64,000 nt of DNA, from the NCBI RefSeq assembly GCF_030649675.1, contig NZ_JAUTDR010000014.1, forward strand, positions 1-64,000. Direction: 5' to 3'. The number at the start of each line of letters is the position of its first letter. Position 1 is the stretch's first letter. Shown piece after piece: positions 27,848 through 35,925 of the stretch. The DNA is from Haliea sp. E1-2-M8 (GTDB lineage Bacteria; Pseudomonadota; Gammaproteobacteria; Pseudomonadales; Halieaceae). A program made the position numbers and the translations under genes. The notes below the pieces were generated by a model. That model was given only the letters and a program-made list of their open reading frames with translations. It was not told where the DNA came from and made no database searches.

Positions 27848-29917
27848 TTACTCCGCATAGCGTGCGATCCGGAATCCTACGTCATCGCGCCCGGCTTGCC
27901 CATAATCGCGATAGGACAGGCGCAGTTCCGACAGCCGCCCCAGGGCCCAGCTGGCGCCGCGGATGACGTAGTTGTCCCCGTTCTGGGGCCCGGTCGGGTC
28001 GGTCTCCGCGGCGGCGTTGGCGGAGGGTATCTGGTAGACGTCGTGTACCCACTCGGCGACATTGCCGCCCAGGTCGAACAGGCCGTGGTGATTGGCCGGG
28101 AAACTGCCCACCGTGGCGCTGACCACCTGGCCGTCGTTGTAGCCGCTGATGGTGCGCCCGGTGACGTAGCCGGAACTGCTGTCGGCGTAGTTCTCCACCG
28201 CGGTGGTAGGGGGGAACGTGTCGCCCCAGGGAAAGGTCAGCTGGCGCTCACCCTGCACCCGAGCCGCCCAGGACCACTCCGCTTCCGTGGGCAGGCGGTA
28301 GCCCGTGGAATCGGCTTTGTACCCGGTAACAATGCCCTGGGCCTGGGTATAGAAGGGGTCCAGCCCTTCGCGTTGGCTGAGCCAGTTGCAGAACTGGGCG
28401 GCCTGCTGCCAGCTGACCTGGGCAACCGGCTGGTGCTCCCGGTTCAGGCTGTTGCCCTGGACCTGGCCGGAGTTGTGGCTGGCCAGAAACTGGCGGAACT
28501 GGGCGTTGGTGACCTCGGTGGTCTGCAGGTAAAACATGCGCCGCAGGTTCACCGGCCGCAGCACCTCGTTGGCGCGCCGGCCGGGCTCGCGCCGGGAGGC
28601 GCCCATGGTGAACTCGGCGGGGCCGGACTCCCCGGGGATGAACAGGCGCAGGGTCTGGCCCAGGGCAGTGGTGACTTCGGGCTGCAGGCGGCTGAGCTTG
28701 GCCTCCTGCTCGGTCTGCAGGGCCACATCGATGCGCTGCGCCAGGTTCGGGCGCGGAGTCAGGCGCTGGCTGCTGCTGCGGTAACCGGCGAGGCTGACCT
28801 CCACCCGGTGCTCCACCGCCGGCAGGGACAGGGACTGGCTGCCGCGGCCCAGCAGGCGACCGTTGACCCGGACCTCCGCCTCCGGCGGGCTGACCCGCAG
28901 ATCAATGGTGCCCAGCTGGGCGGCGAGCTTGATCGACTTGCTCTCGCTGGCGCCTGCGGCCAGCTCAACCGTTTCACTGTGTCGTCGGTAGCCGGGGCGG
29001 GTCAGCATCAGGCGCTGGGCGCGGCCGGGTTCAAGACTCAGACTGAGGGGCGTCTGCCCCTGGAATTCGCCGTCGAGGGTCACATTGGCGCCGCCGGGGC
29101 TGCTGCTGAGTTCGAGAATGCCCGCGGCGGGCAGCATCTGCACGGTTGCCAGCACCGTGTCCTCGCCGGCGGTGACGGCCAACTGCTGCTGCCAACTGGC
29201 AAAGCCGGGCAGGCGCAGCAGCAGCTGCCGCTCGCCCTGCAGCAACTCCAGCGTCGCCGGGGTTATACCGGCGGGCTCGCCATCGACCAGGATCTCGGCA
29301 CCGGCGGGTTCGCTGCTGATGCCGACATCAGCCCAGGCCGGCTCCAGCACCTGTTCGACCGTTTCCGCCTGGTCCCTGCCGGTGACCGTGAGCGTCGTGG
29401 CCAGGGGCAGGTAGCGGGGGTGGCGCAGCTCCAGTTGATATTCGCCCGCGGCAAGTTCCAGTGCCTCCAGGGGCGTGTCCCCGATGCGCTCACCGCCCAG
29501 ACTGACTGCAGCGCCGGGCGGCTGGGAGCGTATGCTGATCCGCCCCGGCCGCGGTTGCAGGCTGAAGGCGAAGCTCTGGCTGGCGTCGCTGGTCACGGTC
29601 AGGGTGGTGGCGAGAGGCTCATAGCCGGGGGCGGTGATACCCAGGCTGTACTCGCCCGGGCGCAGCAGGTAGCGGCCGCCAAAGGGCAGGTGCAGCCCGC
29701 CCAGGCTGATGTCGGCACTGGTGGTGGATTCGACGTTGATTTCCACCGAACGCGCTGTGAACAGGAACAGCATGGCCAGGGCAAACAGCAGCACAGCACC
29801 GGGGACCAGCCAGCGGCGCCAGTTGGGCCCGGCTCCCGGAGGCGGCGCGGCGGCGCCGTCCAGGGGCTGGAACGCGCTGGGGGTGATGGTTTCGCTGCGG
29901 CTTCCGTGCGCTGTCAT
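27848..29917 (-). CDS. Membrane-anchored PEGA-repeat protein with FGE-like domain
   Basis: A 689-residue protein: a cytoplasmic start, one membrane helix (about 36-55), five PEGA-like repeats (about 60-390; for example SQPPGAAVSLGGERIGDTPL and SEPAGAEILVDGEPAGITP) and a formylglycine-enzyme (SUMF1)-type domain (about 430-689). That domain keeps TTEVTNAQFRQF, YRLPTEAEWSWAAR, GNVAEWVHD and DDVGFRIAR, but where catalytic FGEs carry active cysteines it has RGASWALGRLSELRLSYRD with no Cys. I infer a binding or structural rather than enzymatic module on a periplasmic PEGA stalk. It abuts both neighbours. Confidence 0.85.
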   Translation of the reverse strand: MTAHGSRSETITPSAFQPLDGAAAPPPGAGPNWRRWLVPGAVLLFALAMLFLFTARSVEINVESTTSADISLGGLHLPFGGRYLLRPGEYSLGITAPGYEPLATTLTVTSDASQSFAFSLQPRPGRISIRSQPPGAAVSLGGERIGDTPLEALELAAGEYQLELRHPRYLPLATTLTVTGRDQAETVEQVLEPAWADVGISSEPAGAEILVDGEPAGITPATLELLQGERQLLLRLPGFASWQQQLAVTAGEDTVLATVQMLPAAGILELSSSPGGANVTLDGEFQGQTPLSLSLEPGRAQRLMLTRPGYRRHSETVELAAGASESKSIKLAAQLGTIDLRVSPPEAEVRVNGRLLGRGSQSLSLPAVEHRVEVSLAGYRSSSQRLTPRPNLAQRIDVALQTEQEAKLSRLQPEVTTALGQTLRLFIPGESGPAEFTMGASRREPGRRANEVLRPVNLRRMFYLQTTEVTNAQFRQFLASHNSGQVQGNSLNREHQPVAQVSWQQAAQFCNWLSQREGLDPFYTQAQGIVTGYKADSTGYRLPTEAEWSWAARVQGERQLTFPWGDTFPPTTAVENYADSSSGYVTGRTISGYNDGQVVSATVGSFPANHHGLFDLGGNVAEWVHDVYQIPSANAAAETDPTGPQNGDNYVIRGASWALGRLSELRLSYRDYGQAGRDDVGFRIARYAE

Positions 29918-31450
29918 TCAAATCGGTTCCGTGCAGGCAATGAACACTGGCGGCGGGGCTTCGCCGTGATGAATGGTAAAAGTCTGGCGCACATCGCGGT
30001 AGCCATCGCGACTGCCGACCGCGGTGTAGGTACCGGGGCGCAGCTCCAGGCTGCGCTCCGCGAACTGCCCCAGGCGGGCTACCCGCTGCACCAGCACTTC
30101 GGTTTGCTGGTCCGAGCGCAGGGTCACTGTCAGCGGCGTCGTGGCCTGCGCCAGCTTTTGCTCCAACTCCGCCACTTGCCCGGCCAATACCGGGCCCCGG
30201 GGCGACAGTGCCCGGGCCTGCTGCAGGACCCGTTCCAGGCTTGCAGCCACCGCTGGATCCGCCAACCGCTCGGGTGCTTCCAGCGCTTCCCGCAGCTGCC
30301 GATCCAGGCGCGCCCTGGGCTCCGCCCGGGCCAGACCCTCCTGGGCGAAGACGATGGTGGCATCCAGCTTCAGTGCTTGCCGGTAGCGCGCTACCGCCTC
30401 CTCCCAGGCTTCGCTGTCCTCGAGGCTGCTGCCCTCGCGCCGCAGGCGGGTCAGGCGGGCAGCGGTTTCGGCGGCCTGTAATTCCGCCAGCGCGCTGCTG
30501 ACCTCTGCACTGTCCGCCTGCAGCTTGCCGGCGCGCTGGAAGGCGCTGCGGGCCTCGGCAAAGCTGCCCTGGTCCAGTGCTGCATAGCCCTCGCTCATGG
30601 CGCGGTGAAACCGCTGCTGGCTGTGTGCGGCGGCTACGCGGGCGAGTTGCTGTTGCGCTCGCCGGCTCTCCGGGTCCAGTTCCGCGGCGTCCCGGAGTTG
30701 TTGCTCCGCCTCAGCCAGGTCGCCCTTGGCCTCGGCCGCCGCCGCCGCTGCCAGCAGCGCCTGCCGGGTCTCCATGGACTCCCCCCGGGCTGTCAGCGCG
30801 GCGAGCTCGGGACTGTCGGGCGCGAGCAGCGCTGCCTGTGCCAGGGCTGCAGCCAGCGTTTCCCTGTCCCCGGCTTCCAACGCCGCCGCCGCGCGCTGCA
30901 ATGCTTCTTCGAGAATCTCCGGGATGGCGGCTTCCAGCGCCTGTAGTTGGGCGAGACTGTCCTCGTACTGTTCCCTGGCGGGGACGAATTCGCGCGCCTG
31001 GTAATGGGCGTCACCGCGGCCGGCCGCCGCCATGGCGCTGGCGAGAGCTTCCGCGGCCCAGCTGTCGGCGCCGCGCTCCTCGAGCTCGAATTGCAGCGGC
31101 AACAACTGGCCCAGCACATCCTGCGCCTCTTTGCGCAGCCGCGCCTGCTGGGCGTCGGACCAGGGGCTGGCGGCCGCTTCCGCGGGGGTCTCGCGCGGCG
31201 CCTGGGTGGTTTCGGCAGGGGGGTTGCCGCGATTGGCGGCGGGCACGGCTTCCGGCGTGGCCACTGGGGTCTGCAACCGCCCCGGCAGCCAGAAAATGAC
31301 CGCCAGGGCCAGAGCCAGCAGGATTAACAGGGCCGGCACTATCCAGCGCTGATTGCCGCTGTGCGCCGCTGCGCTCTCCGCAGCGGGGGCAGCCTGCGGT
31401 TCGGCGACGGTGAAGGGGGTCGGTTTGACGGGCTCGTTGGGGCTGGACAT
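29918..31450 (-). CDS. Membrane-anchored coiled-coil/TPR-like protein
   Basis: A 510-residue protein with a Pro/Ala-rich start, a membrane helix (about 35-54, PALLILLALALAVIFWLPG), then a long helical region (about 90-420) rich in Ala, Leu, Glu and Arg with TPR-like repeats (for example KGDLAEAEQQLRDAAELDPE and AVARYRQALKLDATIVFAQ). The last ~80 residues form a beta-rich PEGA-like end (LELRPGTYTAVGSRDGYRDV). It probably spans the periplasm as a scaffold. Its stop touches the start of the PEGA/FGE-like gene, with which it shares the anchor-plus-stalk plan. Confidence 0.75.
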   Translation of the reverse strand: MSSPNEPVKPTPFTVAEPQAAPAAESAAAHSGNQRWIVPALLILLALALAVIFWLPGRLQTPVATPEAVPAANRGNPPAETTQAPRETPAEAAASPWSDAQQARLRKEAQDVLGQLLPLQFELEERGADSWAAEALASAMAAAGRGDAHYQAREFVPAREQYEDSLAQLQALEAAIPEILEEALQRAAAALEAGDRETLAAALAQAALLAPDSPELAALTARGESMETRQALLAAAAAAEAKGDLAEAEQQLRDAAELDPESRRAQQQLARVAAAHSQQRFHRAMSEGYAALDQGSFAEARSAFQRAGKLQADSAEVSSALAELQAAETAARLTRLRREGSSLEDSEAWEEAVARYRQALKLDATIVFAQEGLARAEPRARLDRQLREALEAPERLADPAVAASLERVLQQARALSPRGPVLAGQVAELEQKLAQATTPLTVTLRSDQQTEVLVQRVARLGQFAERSLELRPGTYTAVGSRDGYRDVRQTFTIHHGEAPPPVFIACTEPI

Positions 31451-31485
31451 GCAGTCTTGGGGGCCTTGCCGCTGGGGAGCGGGAG

Positions 31486-32682
31486 TCAGGGAGTTGTCGG
31501 GGCGTCAGGAAGCTCCAGCATACCAACTTCGGCCTGATAGATATCGGCCAGCAGTTCCCGCCACTGTGCGTACTGTTCCTCGACATTACCGCTGAGCATC
31601 ACCGTGCGGTCTTCCAGTTCGATGACCTGGGGCGTGATTTCGGCCTCCAGGGACATGCCCAGCTCCTCCAGTGCAGCGACATGGATCTGGGCTTCCGCGC
31701 GTTTCTCCAGGCCACTCTTCAGCATGTAGCCGCCGCCGATGATGGCCACATTGCCCGCGGCCCGACTGGACCGATCGCTGCTGCCGGCGGCGTAAATGCC
31801 GGCGAGGATCGCCGCGCCGCCCGCCAGCAGGCGGCGGCGGCTCTCGGCCTGGAGTTCCTGCAGGGCTATTGCTTCCTCATAGCTCATCCTGCGCCATTCC
31901 TGGTAGGGCGCCTGCATCTCGCCGGTGAAATGGCTGTAGTGTTCCTGCAGGGTGTCGACGAACAGCTGGTCGCGCTCGCGGATACTGCGGATGCGCTCCA
32001 GCATGGGGTCTTCCGCCGCGGGCAGGCGCTTGACCACGAGGATGCCCTTGCGGTTCTCTTGCAGATAGCCGTCAAAGGCTTCCGGGGAAAAGCTGCGGGC
32101 AAACAGCAGCTCGGTGACCAGCCGGATATCTTCCCGCTCCGCTGTTTTCAGGCCCTGCTGGTGCCGCACCAGGTCGTTGGCAATCATGTGGTATATGGCC
32201 TGGAAGGCGTCATAGCTGCTGCGGGTGGCACTGTTGTAGGCATAGCGGCTGGCGTGGGCGGAGTAGTTCTTGTCCAGCCACTGCTGGCCGCGAGTGTCCT
32301 TGGCGCGGATGTGCAGTTCCAGTTCCTCGCCATCGGACTTGAGGATCGTGCCCTGTACCAGCAGGTCGACCGCCTGGCGGTCGCTGGGAATGACCCGCAC
32401 AGCGCCCCAGGCACCGCTGTTCTGCATCGCCTCCGCCAGCAGGCGGGGCATGAAACGCGCCTCGGCCTTGCGCACTTCCGGATAAATCTGCTGGTCCTCG
32501 TCGTAGTCGTCGAGGCCCGGGTCGAATACCACAATGCCCACGTCGAGCAGCAGTTCCTCGGGCAGCGCCTCCGCCGGGCGTTCCAGCGGGGGCACAGCGG
32601 TAGTTTTCATGGTCTGGCTGACACAGGCTGGCAACAGTAATACCAACAGCAGCGCCGTGAGTAGCCGGAGCGCTGCCGTCAT
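31486..32682 (-). CDS. Predicted lipoprotein, possibly CsgG-like
   Basis: A 398-residue predicted lipoprotein (signal RLLTALLLVLLLPAC, lipobox LPAC). The mature start, LLLDVGIVVFDPGLDDYDED, then ARFMPRLLAEAMQNSGAWGAVRVIP and AVDLLVQGTILKSDGEEL, recalls CsgG/TolB-N-type domains of outer-membrane lipoproteins. A Gly/Ala-rich hydrophobic stretch (about 285-325: LLAGGAAILAGIYAAG, then AAGNVAIIGGGYML) could insert in a membrane. No curli subunit genes accompany it. Its start overlaps the previous stop by four bases. Confidence 0.65.
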   Translation of the reverse strand: MTAALRLLTALLLVLLLPACVSQTMKTTAVPPLERPAEALPEELLLDVGIVVFDPGLDDYDEDQQIYPEVRKAEARFMPRLLAEAMQNSGAWGAVRVIPSDRQAVDLLVQGTILKSDGEELELHIRAKDTRGQQWLDKNYSAHASRYAYNSATRSSYDAFQAIYHMIANDLVRHQQGLKTAEREDIRLVTELLFARSFSPEAFDGYLQENRKGILVVKRLPAAEDPMLERIRSIRERDQLFVDTLQEHYSHFTGEMQAPYQEWRRMSYEEAIALQELQAESRRRLLAGGAAILAGIYAAGSSDRSSRAAGNVAIIGGGYMLKSGLEKRAEAQIHVAALEELGMSLEAEITPQVIELEDRTVMLSGNVEEQYAQWRELLADIYQAEVGMLELPDAPTTP

Positions 32683-33758
32683 GGCTTGATGCCCTTGTAC
32701 TTGCGGTACTCATCCCAGAGTTTTTCCCGTACCGCCGGATCGGGCTCGCGCATGGCGGCTTCCCGCAGCTGGCGGGCGACCACGTCATCATCATTGCCGC
32801 TGGGAATATCGGCTGGCGGCGGGTACTTGGCGGGATTCGCCGGCGGGGCGCCGCCTGGGGTGTTGACGCTGCCGGCGCCACCGCCACCATAGCCCCCCCC
32901 TGCGGCGACTTCCTCGCCGTAGGGGCCCTCCCGGCCGCCACCCGCGCCGCCGTCGGCCTCGGGTTCGGGCGCGTCCGGCCGGGTGCTGCTGCGTCGGGCG
33001 CTGCGCTGACGGGCCTGCTCTTCCAGGATCATGCCGTCGAAATCGCCACTGCTGGATTCCAGCCGGGCGTCGAGAATCGCGACCTGTTCGGCCGGGGTCA
33101 GGGGGCCGGTGCCCGTGCCACCGCCAGTGCCGGGCACAGTGCCTGTGGCAGGGCTACTGCTATCGCCGCTGCCGCTGCTTGTGCCGCTGCCCTCGCTGCT
33201 GCCGTCGCCCTGGTTGCCGTCCCCGGCGGCGGCGCCCATGGCCGCCTCCAGGGCAGCCAGTACGCTGTCGTCCATGGTCGGGGTATCGCGCATGTCGGGC
33301 AGGGTCTCGGCACCGCCGGCGGGGCTGTCGCCAAATCCCGGGTCGGCGCCGGCCTGGCCGTCTGCGGTAGCGCCGGCAGCGCCATCGCCATCGGTACTGC
33401 CGCCCTGCTCGCCGCGGCTGGCGATATCTCCTGCGCTGCTGCCGCCCGCTGGTTGGCCGCCGCCCGCTGCCCGCTCACTGCCAGCGCTGGTGCCAGGTGC
33501 GCCGCCAGTGGTGGGTGCACTGGCCGCCGTCGGCGCGGAGCTGCCTTCGCTGCCAGGGCTGCCTTGGCTGCCGCTGGTGCTGCCGGAAGAAGCGGGCGGG
33601 GGCGCACTCGCTCCCGGTGCTGACGGTGCGGGGGGCTGGGATTGGGGCTGGGTGGGGTTGCTGGCGCTGGGGCACCCGGCCAGCAGCAGGCACAGGCCGG
33701 CTACAGCTGCGCCACGCAAGCCAGCGTGAAGTTTGTTGCTGTCAAGATTTGCTGTCAT
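32679..33758 (-). CDS. Low-complexity Gly/Ser/Pro-rich lipoprotein
   Basis: A 359-residue predicted lipoprotein (AAVAGLCLLLAGC). Most of the mature chain is Gly, Ser, Ala, Pro and Thr with interspersed Asp and Glu, surely disordered; it ends in a charged helix (VARQLREAAMREPDPAVREK, then LWDEYRKYKG). Such proteins can be flexible tethers across the periplasm. The gene overlaps its upstream neighbour by 17 bp and the next by 4 bp. The minus-strand frame is supported by the lipobox and by operon packing; the reverse-strand frames here come from the skewed composition. Confidence 0.7.
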   Translation of the reverse strand: MTANLDSNKLHAGLRGAAVAGLCLLLAGCPSASNPTQPQSQPPAPSAPGASAPPPASSGSTSGSQGSPGSEGSSAPTAASAPTTGGAPGTSAGSERAAGGGQPAGGSSAGDIASRGEQGGSTDGDGAAGATADGQAGADPGFGDSPAGGAETLPDMRDTPTMDDSVLAALEAAMGAAAGDGNQGDGSSEGSGTSSGSGDSSSPATGTVPGTGGGTGTGPLTPAEQVAILDARLESSSGDFDGMILEEQARQRSARRSSTRPDAPEPEADGGAGGGREGPYGEEVAAGGGYGGGGAGSVNTPGGAPPANPAKYPPPADIPSGNDDDVVARQLREAAMREPDPAVREKLWDEYRKYKGIKP

Positions 33759-34908
33759 AGGCCACTATCAGATTCTCGGTGTCTACCGGCTCGCCGGTCT
33801 CCAGGTCAAAGCGGGGCCGGAAAGGCGTGTTGCGCAATTTGCGCATTAGCCGGTTGGCGAATCCGTTGGCCTCTCCAGTGTCGTCTACCCGATGCAACTG
33901 CTCGACCTTGCCATCGGCGCTAACTGCGAACTCCAGCAGTATATCGCCCCCGCCAGCAGTTGACAGCGGCCCTTGCTCATCCAGCCCGGCAACGGCTGGC
34001 AGCGCTACCGGATCCGCGAACAGCTCGGCTGCTACCGGTTGGGCATCGGCATGGCCGGCAAGTTCCCCGATCGCTTCGCGGTAGACCGCCACCGCGGCTT
34101 CCCGCTCCCCGTGCCACAGCATCCAGTCGCCGAGCATGGTCAGGGCCCGGGCGGGAGCGGAGGGATCGCGTCCGCTGTGCATGCGCTCCAGATCGTGAAT
34201 GGCCTTGAGCACCGCCATCCCCTTCTTGTAGTTGTCCTTGCGGTAACTGCCGGGGCGAGGCCGGGAGGGCTGCTCGCTGAAGCCGTGACTGCTGCTGAAA
34301 CCGGGGCCATCCTGCCACTGCAGGTCGGAAATCAGGTACTGTGCCTGCAGCATGCCGTAGAGAGGCTGCAGCAGCGTGATGGAGGTATCTCCCTCCTCCT
34401 CAAGGATATCGTTCAAAGCCAGGCGGTTGAGTTCCCACATCTGCAGCAGGCGCTGTGCGGGGTCCTCATCCAGCCTGAGCAGGTAGGCCTGGCGCTGCCA
34501 ATCCGCCTGTTGCAACAGCGCGCCTGCACGTTGCCCCGGATCCTGCAGGGCACGCTCTTGCACCCGGAACAGGTAGCGTTGGCGCTCGTCTACGGCGCGG
34601 TAGTCCCCCAGGGCCAGCAGGCTCCTGATTTCCGATTCCAGCAGAGGCAGTTGTTCGGTGCTGTAGAGTCCGGTGGTGACCCGCGCCAGGTGGGTGCCCC
34701 GCTTGAACACCGCGGCGGCCTCCCCGTGGCGGCCCTCCTGCTGCAGCGACAACCCGAGGCTCAGCAGGCGCTCTGGCAGCACCGCACTGTAGGCGCCGTG
34801 CTCACTCTCCAGCAGGGCGATGGCATCCTGCTGTTGCTGGTCCGCAAACAGCGGCACTGCCAGCAGCGAGCCGGTGAGCAGCAGGGCTTGTAATCGCAGT
34901 GCTTTCAT
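33742..34908 (-). CDS. Secreted TPR-like protein with TonB-like C-terminal domain; first gene of the envelope operon
   Basis: A 388-residue protein. ATG 34908 gives a cleavable signal (MKALRLQALLLTGSLLAVPL, then FADQ). Residues about 30-300 are helical with TPR-like character (ALLESEHGAYSAVLPERLLS, then GEAAAVFKRGTHLARVT). The C-terminal ~70 residues (LEFAVSADGKVEQLHRVDD, then RLMRKLRNTPFRPRF) match a TonB C-terminal fold, which in TonB contacts outer-membrane partners. Unlike TonB it has no N-terminal membrane anchor in this reading and no long Pro-rich spacer. First of 13 co-directional genes, so its promoter should drive the operon. Confidence 0.75.
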   Translation of the reverse strand: MKALRLQALLLTGSLLAVPLFADQQQQDAIALLESEHGAYSAVLPERLLSLGLSLQQEGRHGEAAAVFKRGTHLARVTTGLYSTEQLPLLESEIRSLLALGDYRAVDERQRYLFRVQERALQDPGQRAGALLQQADWQRQAYLLRLDEDPAQRLLQMWELNRLALNDILEEEGDTSITLLQPLYGMLQAQYLISDLQWQDGPGFSSSHGFSEQPSRPRPGSYRKDNYKKGMAVLKAIHDLERMHSGRDPSAPARALTMLGDWMLWHGEREAAVAVYREAIGELAGHADAQPVAAELFADPVALPAVAGLDEQGPLSTAGGGDILLEFAVSADGKVEQLHRVDDTGEANGFANRLMRKLRNTPFRPRFDLETGEPVDTENLIVAYDSKS

Positions 34909-35012
34909 GGCGGATGTCACCCTCGCGATCGCGCTAGCGAGTACCGATATGCGGCGACGAGTTTTACCCCAAGTATATACATTTCCCGGAGTCCCACACA
35001 AAATACGCTCCG

Positions 35013-35034
35013 GCACCGGTTCCGGTGCTTTTTT
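35013..35034 (+). terminator. Intrinsic terminator in a divergent intergenic region
   Basis: GCACCGG (35013-35019) pairs with CCGGTGC (35022-35028), followed by six T residues. No plus-strand gene precedes it: the sequence to the left is the start region of the minus-strand operon. It lies 30 bp before the thioesterase start, so it may end a short leader or small RNA. An AT-rich TATATACA stretch near 34973-34980 could belong to a promoter. Confidence 0.7.
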
Positions 35035-35063
35035 ATTCACGCATTGTGCATAGTGGAGTTGTC

Positions 35064-35873
35064 ATGATCCGGCCTGACCAGACCAGCCAGTTCGCCGCCG
35101 AAACCGCCGTTCGGCGCCAGGCCGAGCACCTGTGGATGGGTGAACTGCATGCGGGCTGGCGGATCGGCGCGGTTCCCAACGGCGGCTATGTCCTGGCAGT
35201 TGCGGGCCGCGCCCTGAGGGAGGCGCTGCCGCACAGGGACCCGCTCACGGTCAACGCGTTCTATCTGGCGCCCACCGTCCTGGGGCCAGTTGAGTGCCGG
35301 GTCGAGCTGCTGCGGGCGGGGCGCAACACCACCCACGCCGTGGCCGGGCTGTACCAGGAGGGGGAGCTGAAGGTGCAGGTAACCGCGGCTTACACGGATC
35401 TGGAACAGCAGCAGGGCCCGACCTGGTCCGCGACCGCCCGTCCCGTCTATCCCGGCTGGGACGAATGTGCGCCCAGTGGCGACAGCAAGCTGGAGTTTCG
35501 CCAGCGGGTGGACGTTCGCCTCGTGGGTGGCACCGAGGTCTTCCACGGTGGAGCCCCCAGCGGTCGCGGCGAGTTCCGGGGCTGGGTGCGGCATGCCGAT
35601 GGTGCCGAGCCAGATGTGATTTCCCTGCTTATGTTCGCCGATGCCTTCCCGCCACCGGTATTTGACGTAGTGGGTCTGGTGAACTGGGTTCCCACCGTGG
35701 AACTCACGGTGCAGGTGCGGGCGCACCCGGCGCCGGGGCCCCTGCAGGCGCGGTTGTTTTCGCGGCACCTGACACAGGGCGTGATCGAGGAGGACGGCGA
35801 GTACTGGGACAGCGAGGGCCGGCTGGTGGCGATAAGCCGACAGACGGCGAAGGTCCGGTTGCCGCGGCCCTAG
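35064..35873 (+). CDS. TesB-like acyl-CoA thioesterase family protein
   Basis: A 269-residue cytoplasmic protein resembling double-hotdog (4HBT/TesB-like) thioesterases, which hydrolyse acyl-CoA to free acid and CoA. The N-terminal hotdog shows WRIGAVPNGGYVLAVAGRAL and HRDPLTVNAFYLAPTVLGPV; the second has DAFPPPVFDVVGLVNWVPTV and ending FSRHLTQGVIEEDGEYWDSE, typical for the family. I use ATG 35064, preceded by GGAG; the open frame begins earlier at 35025 but overlaps the terminator. Confidence 0.85.
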   Translation: MIRPDQTSQFAAETAVRRQAEHLWMGELHAGWRIGAVPNGGYVLAVAGRALREALPHRDPLTVNAFYLAPTVLGPVECRVELLRAGRNTTHAVAGLYQEGELKVQVTAAYTDLEQQQGPTWSATARPVYPGWDECAPSGDSKLEFRQRVDVRLVGGTEVFHGGAPSGRGEFRGWVRHADGAEPDVISLLMFADAFPPPVFDVVGLVNWVPTVELTVQVRAHPAPGPLQARLFSRHLTQGVIEEDGEYWDSEGRLVAISRQTAKVRLPRP

Positions 35874-35925
35874 GGCTCGAGGCACCTGACAATTTGTCGC
35901 TTGTCGATAGCCATGAGGCAGGGTA

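Noticed and set aside
27824-30481. An 885-codon plus-strand open frame opposite the PEGA/FGE-like and scaffold genes
   Set aside because: It is the antisense shadow of GC-rich genes: the minus-strand frames have signal or membrane helices, PEGA repeats and FGE motifs, while this product is low-complexity Gly/Ala/Gln/Arg sequence without domains.
31486-32682. Curli secretion locus
   Set aside because: The possibly CsgG-like lipoprotein is not accompanied by curlin subunits, CsgE/F or CsgD.
20695-34908. Zorya-type defence or type VI secretion
   Set aside because: The proton-channel and FHA/vWA-like parts invite the comparison, but there are no ZorC/D/E-like proteins, no MotB/OmpA-type ZorB, and no sheath, Hcp, VgrG or ClpV genes.
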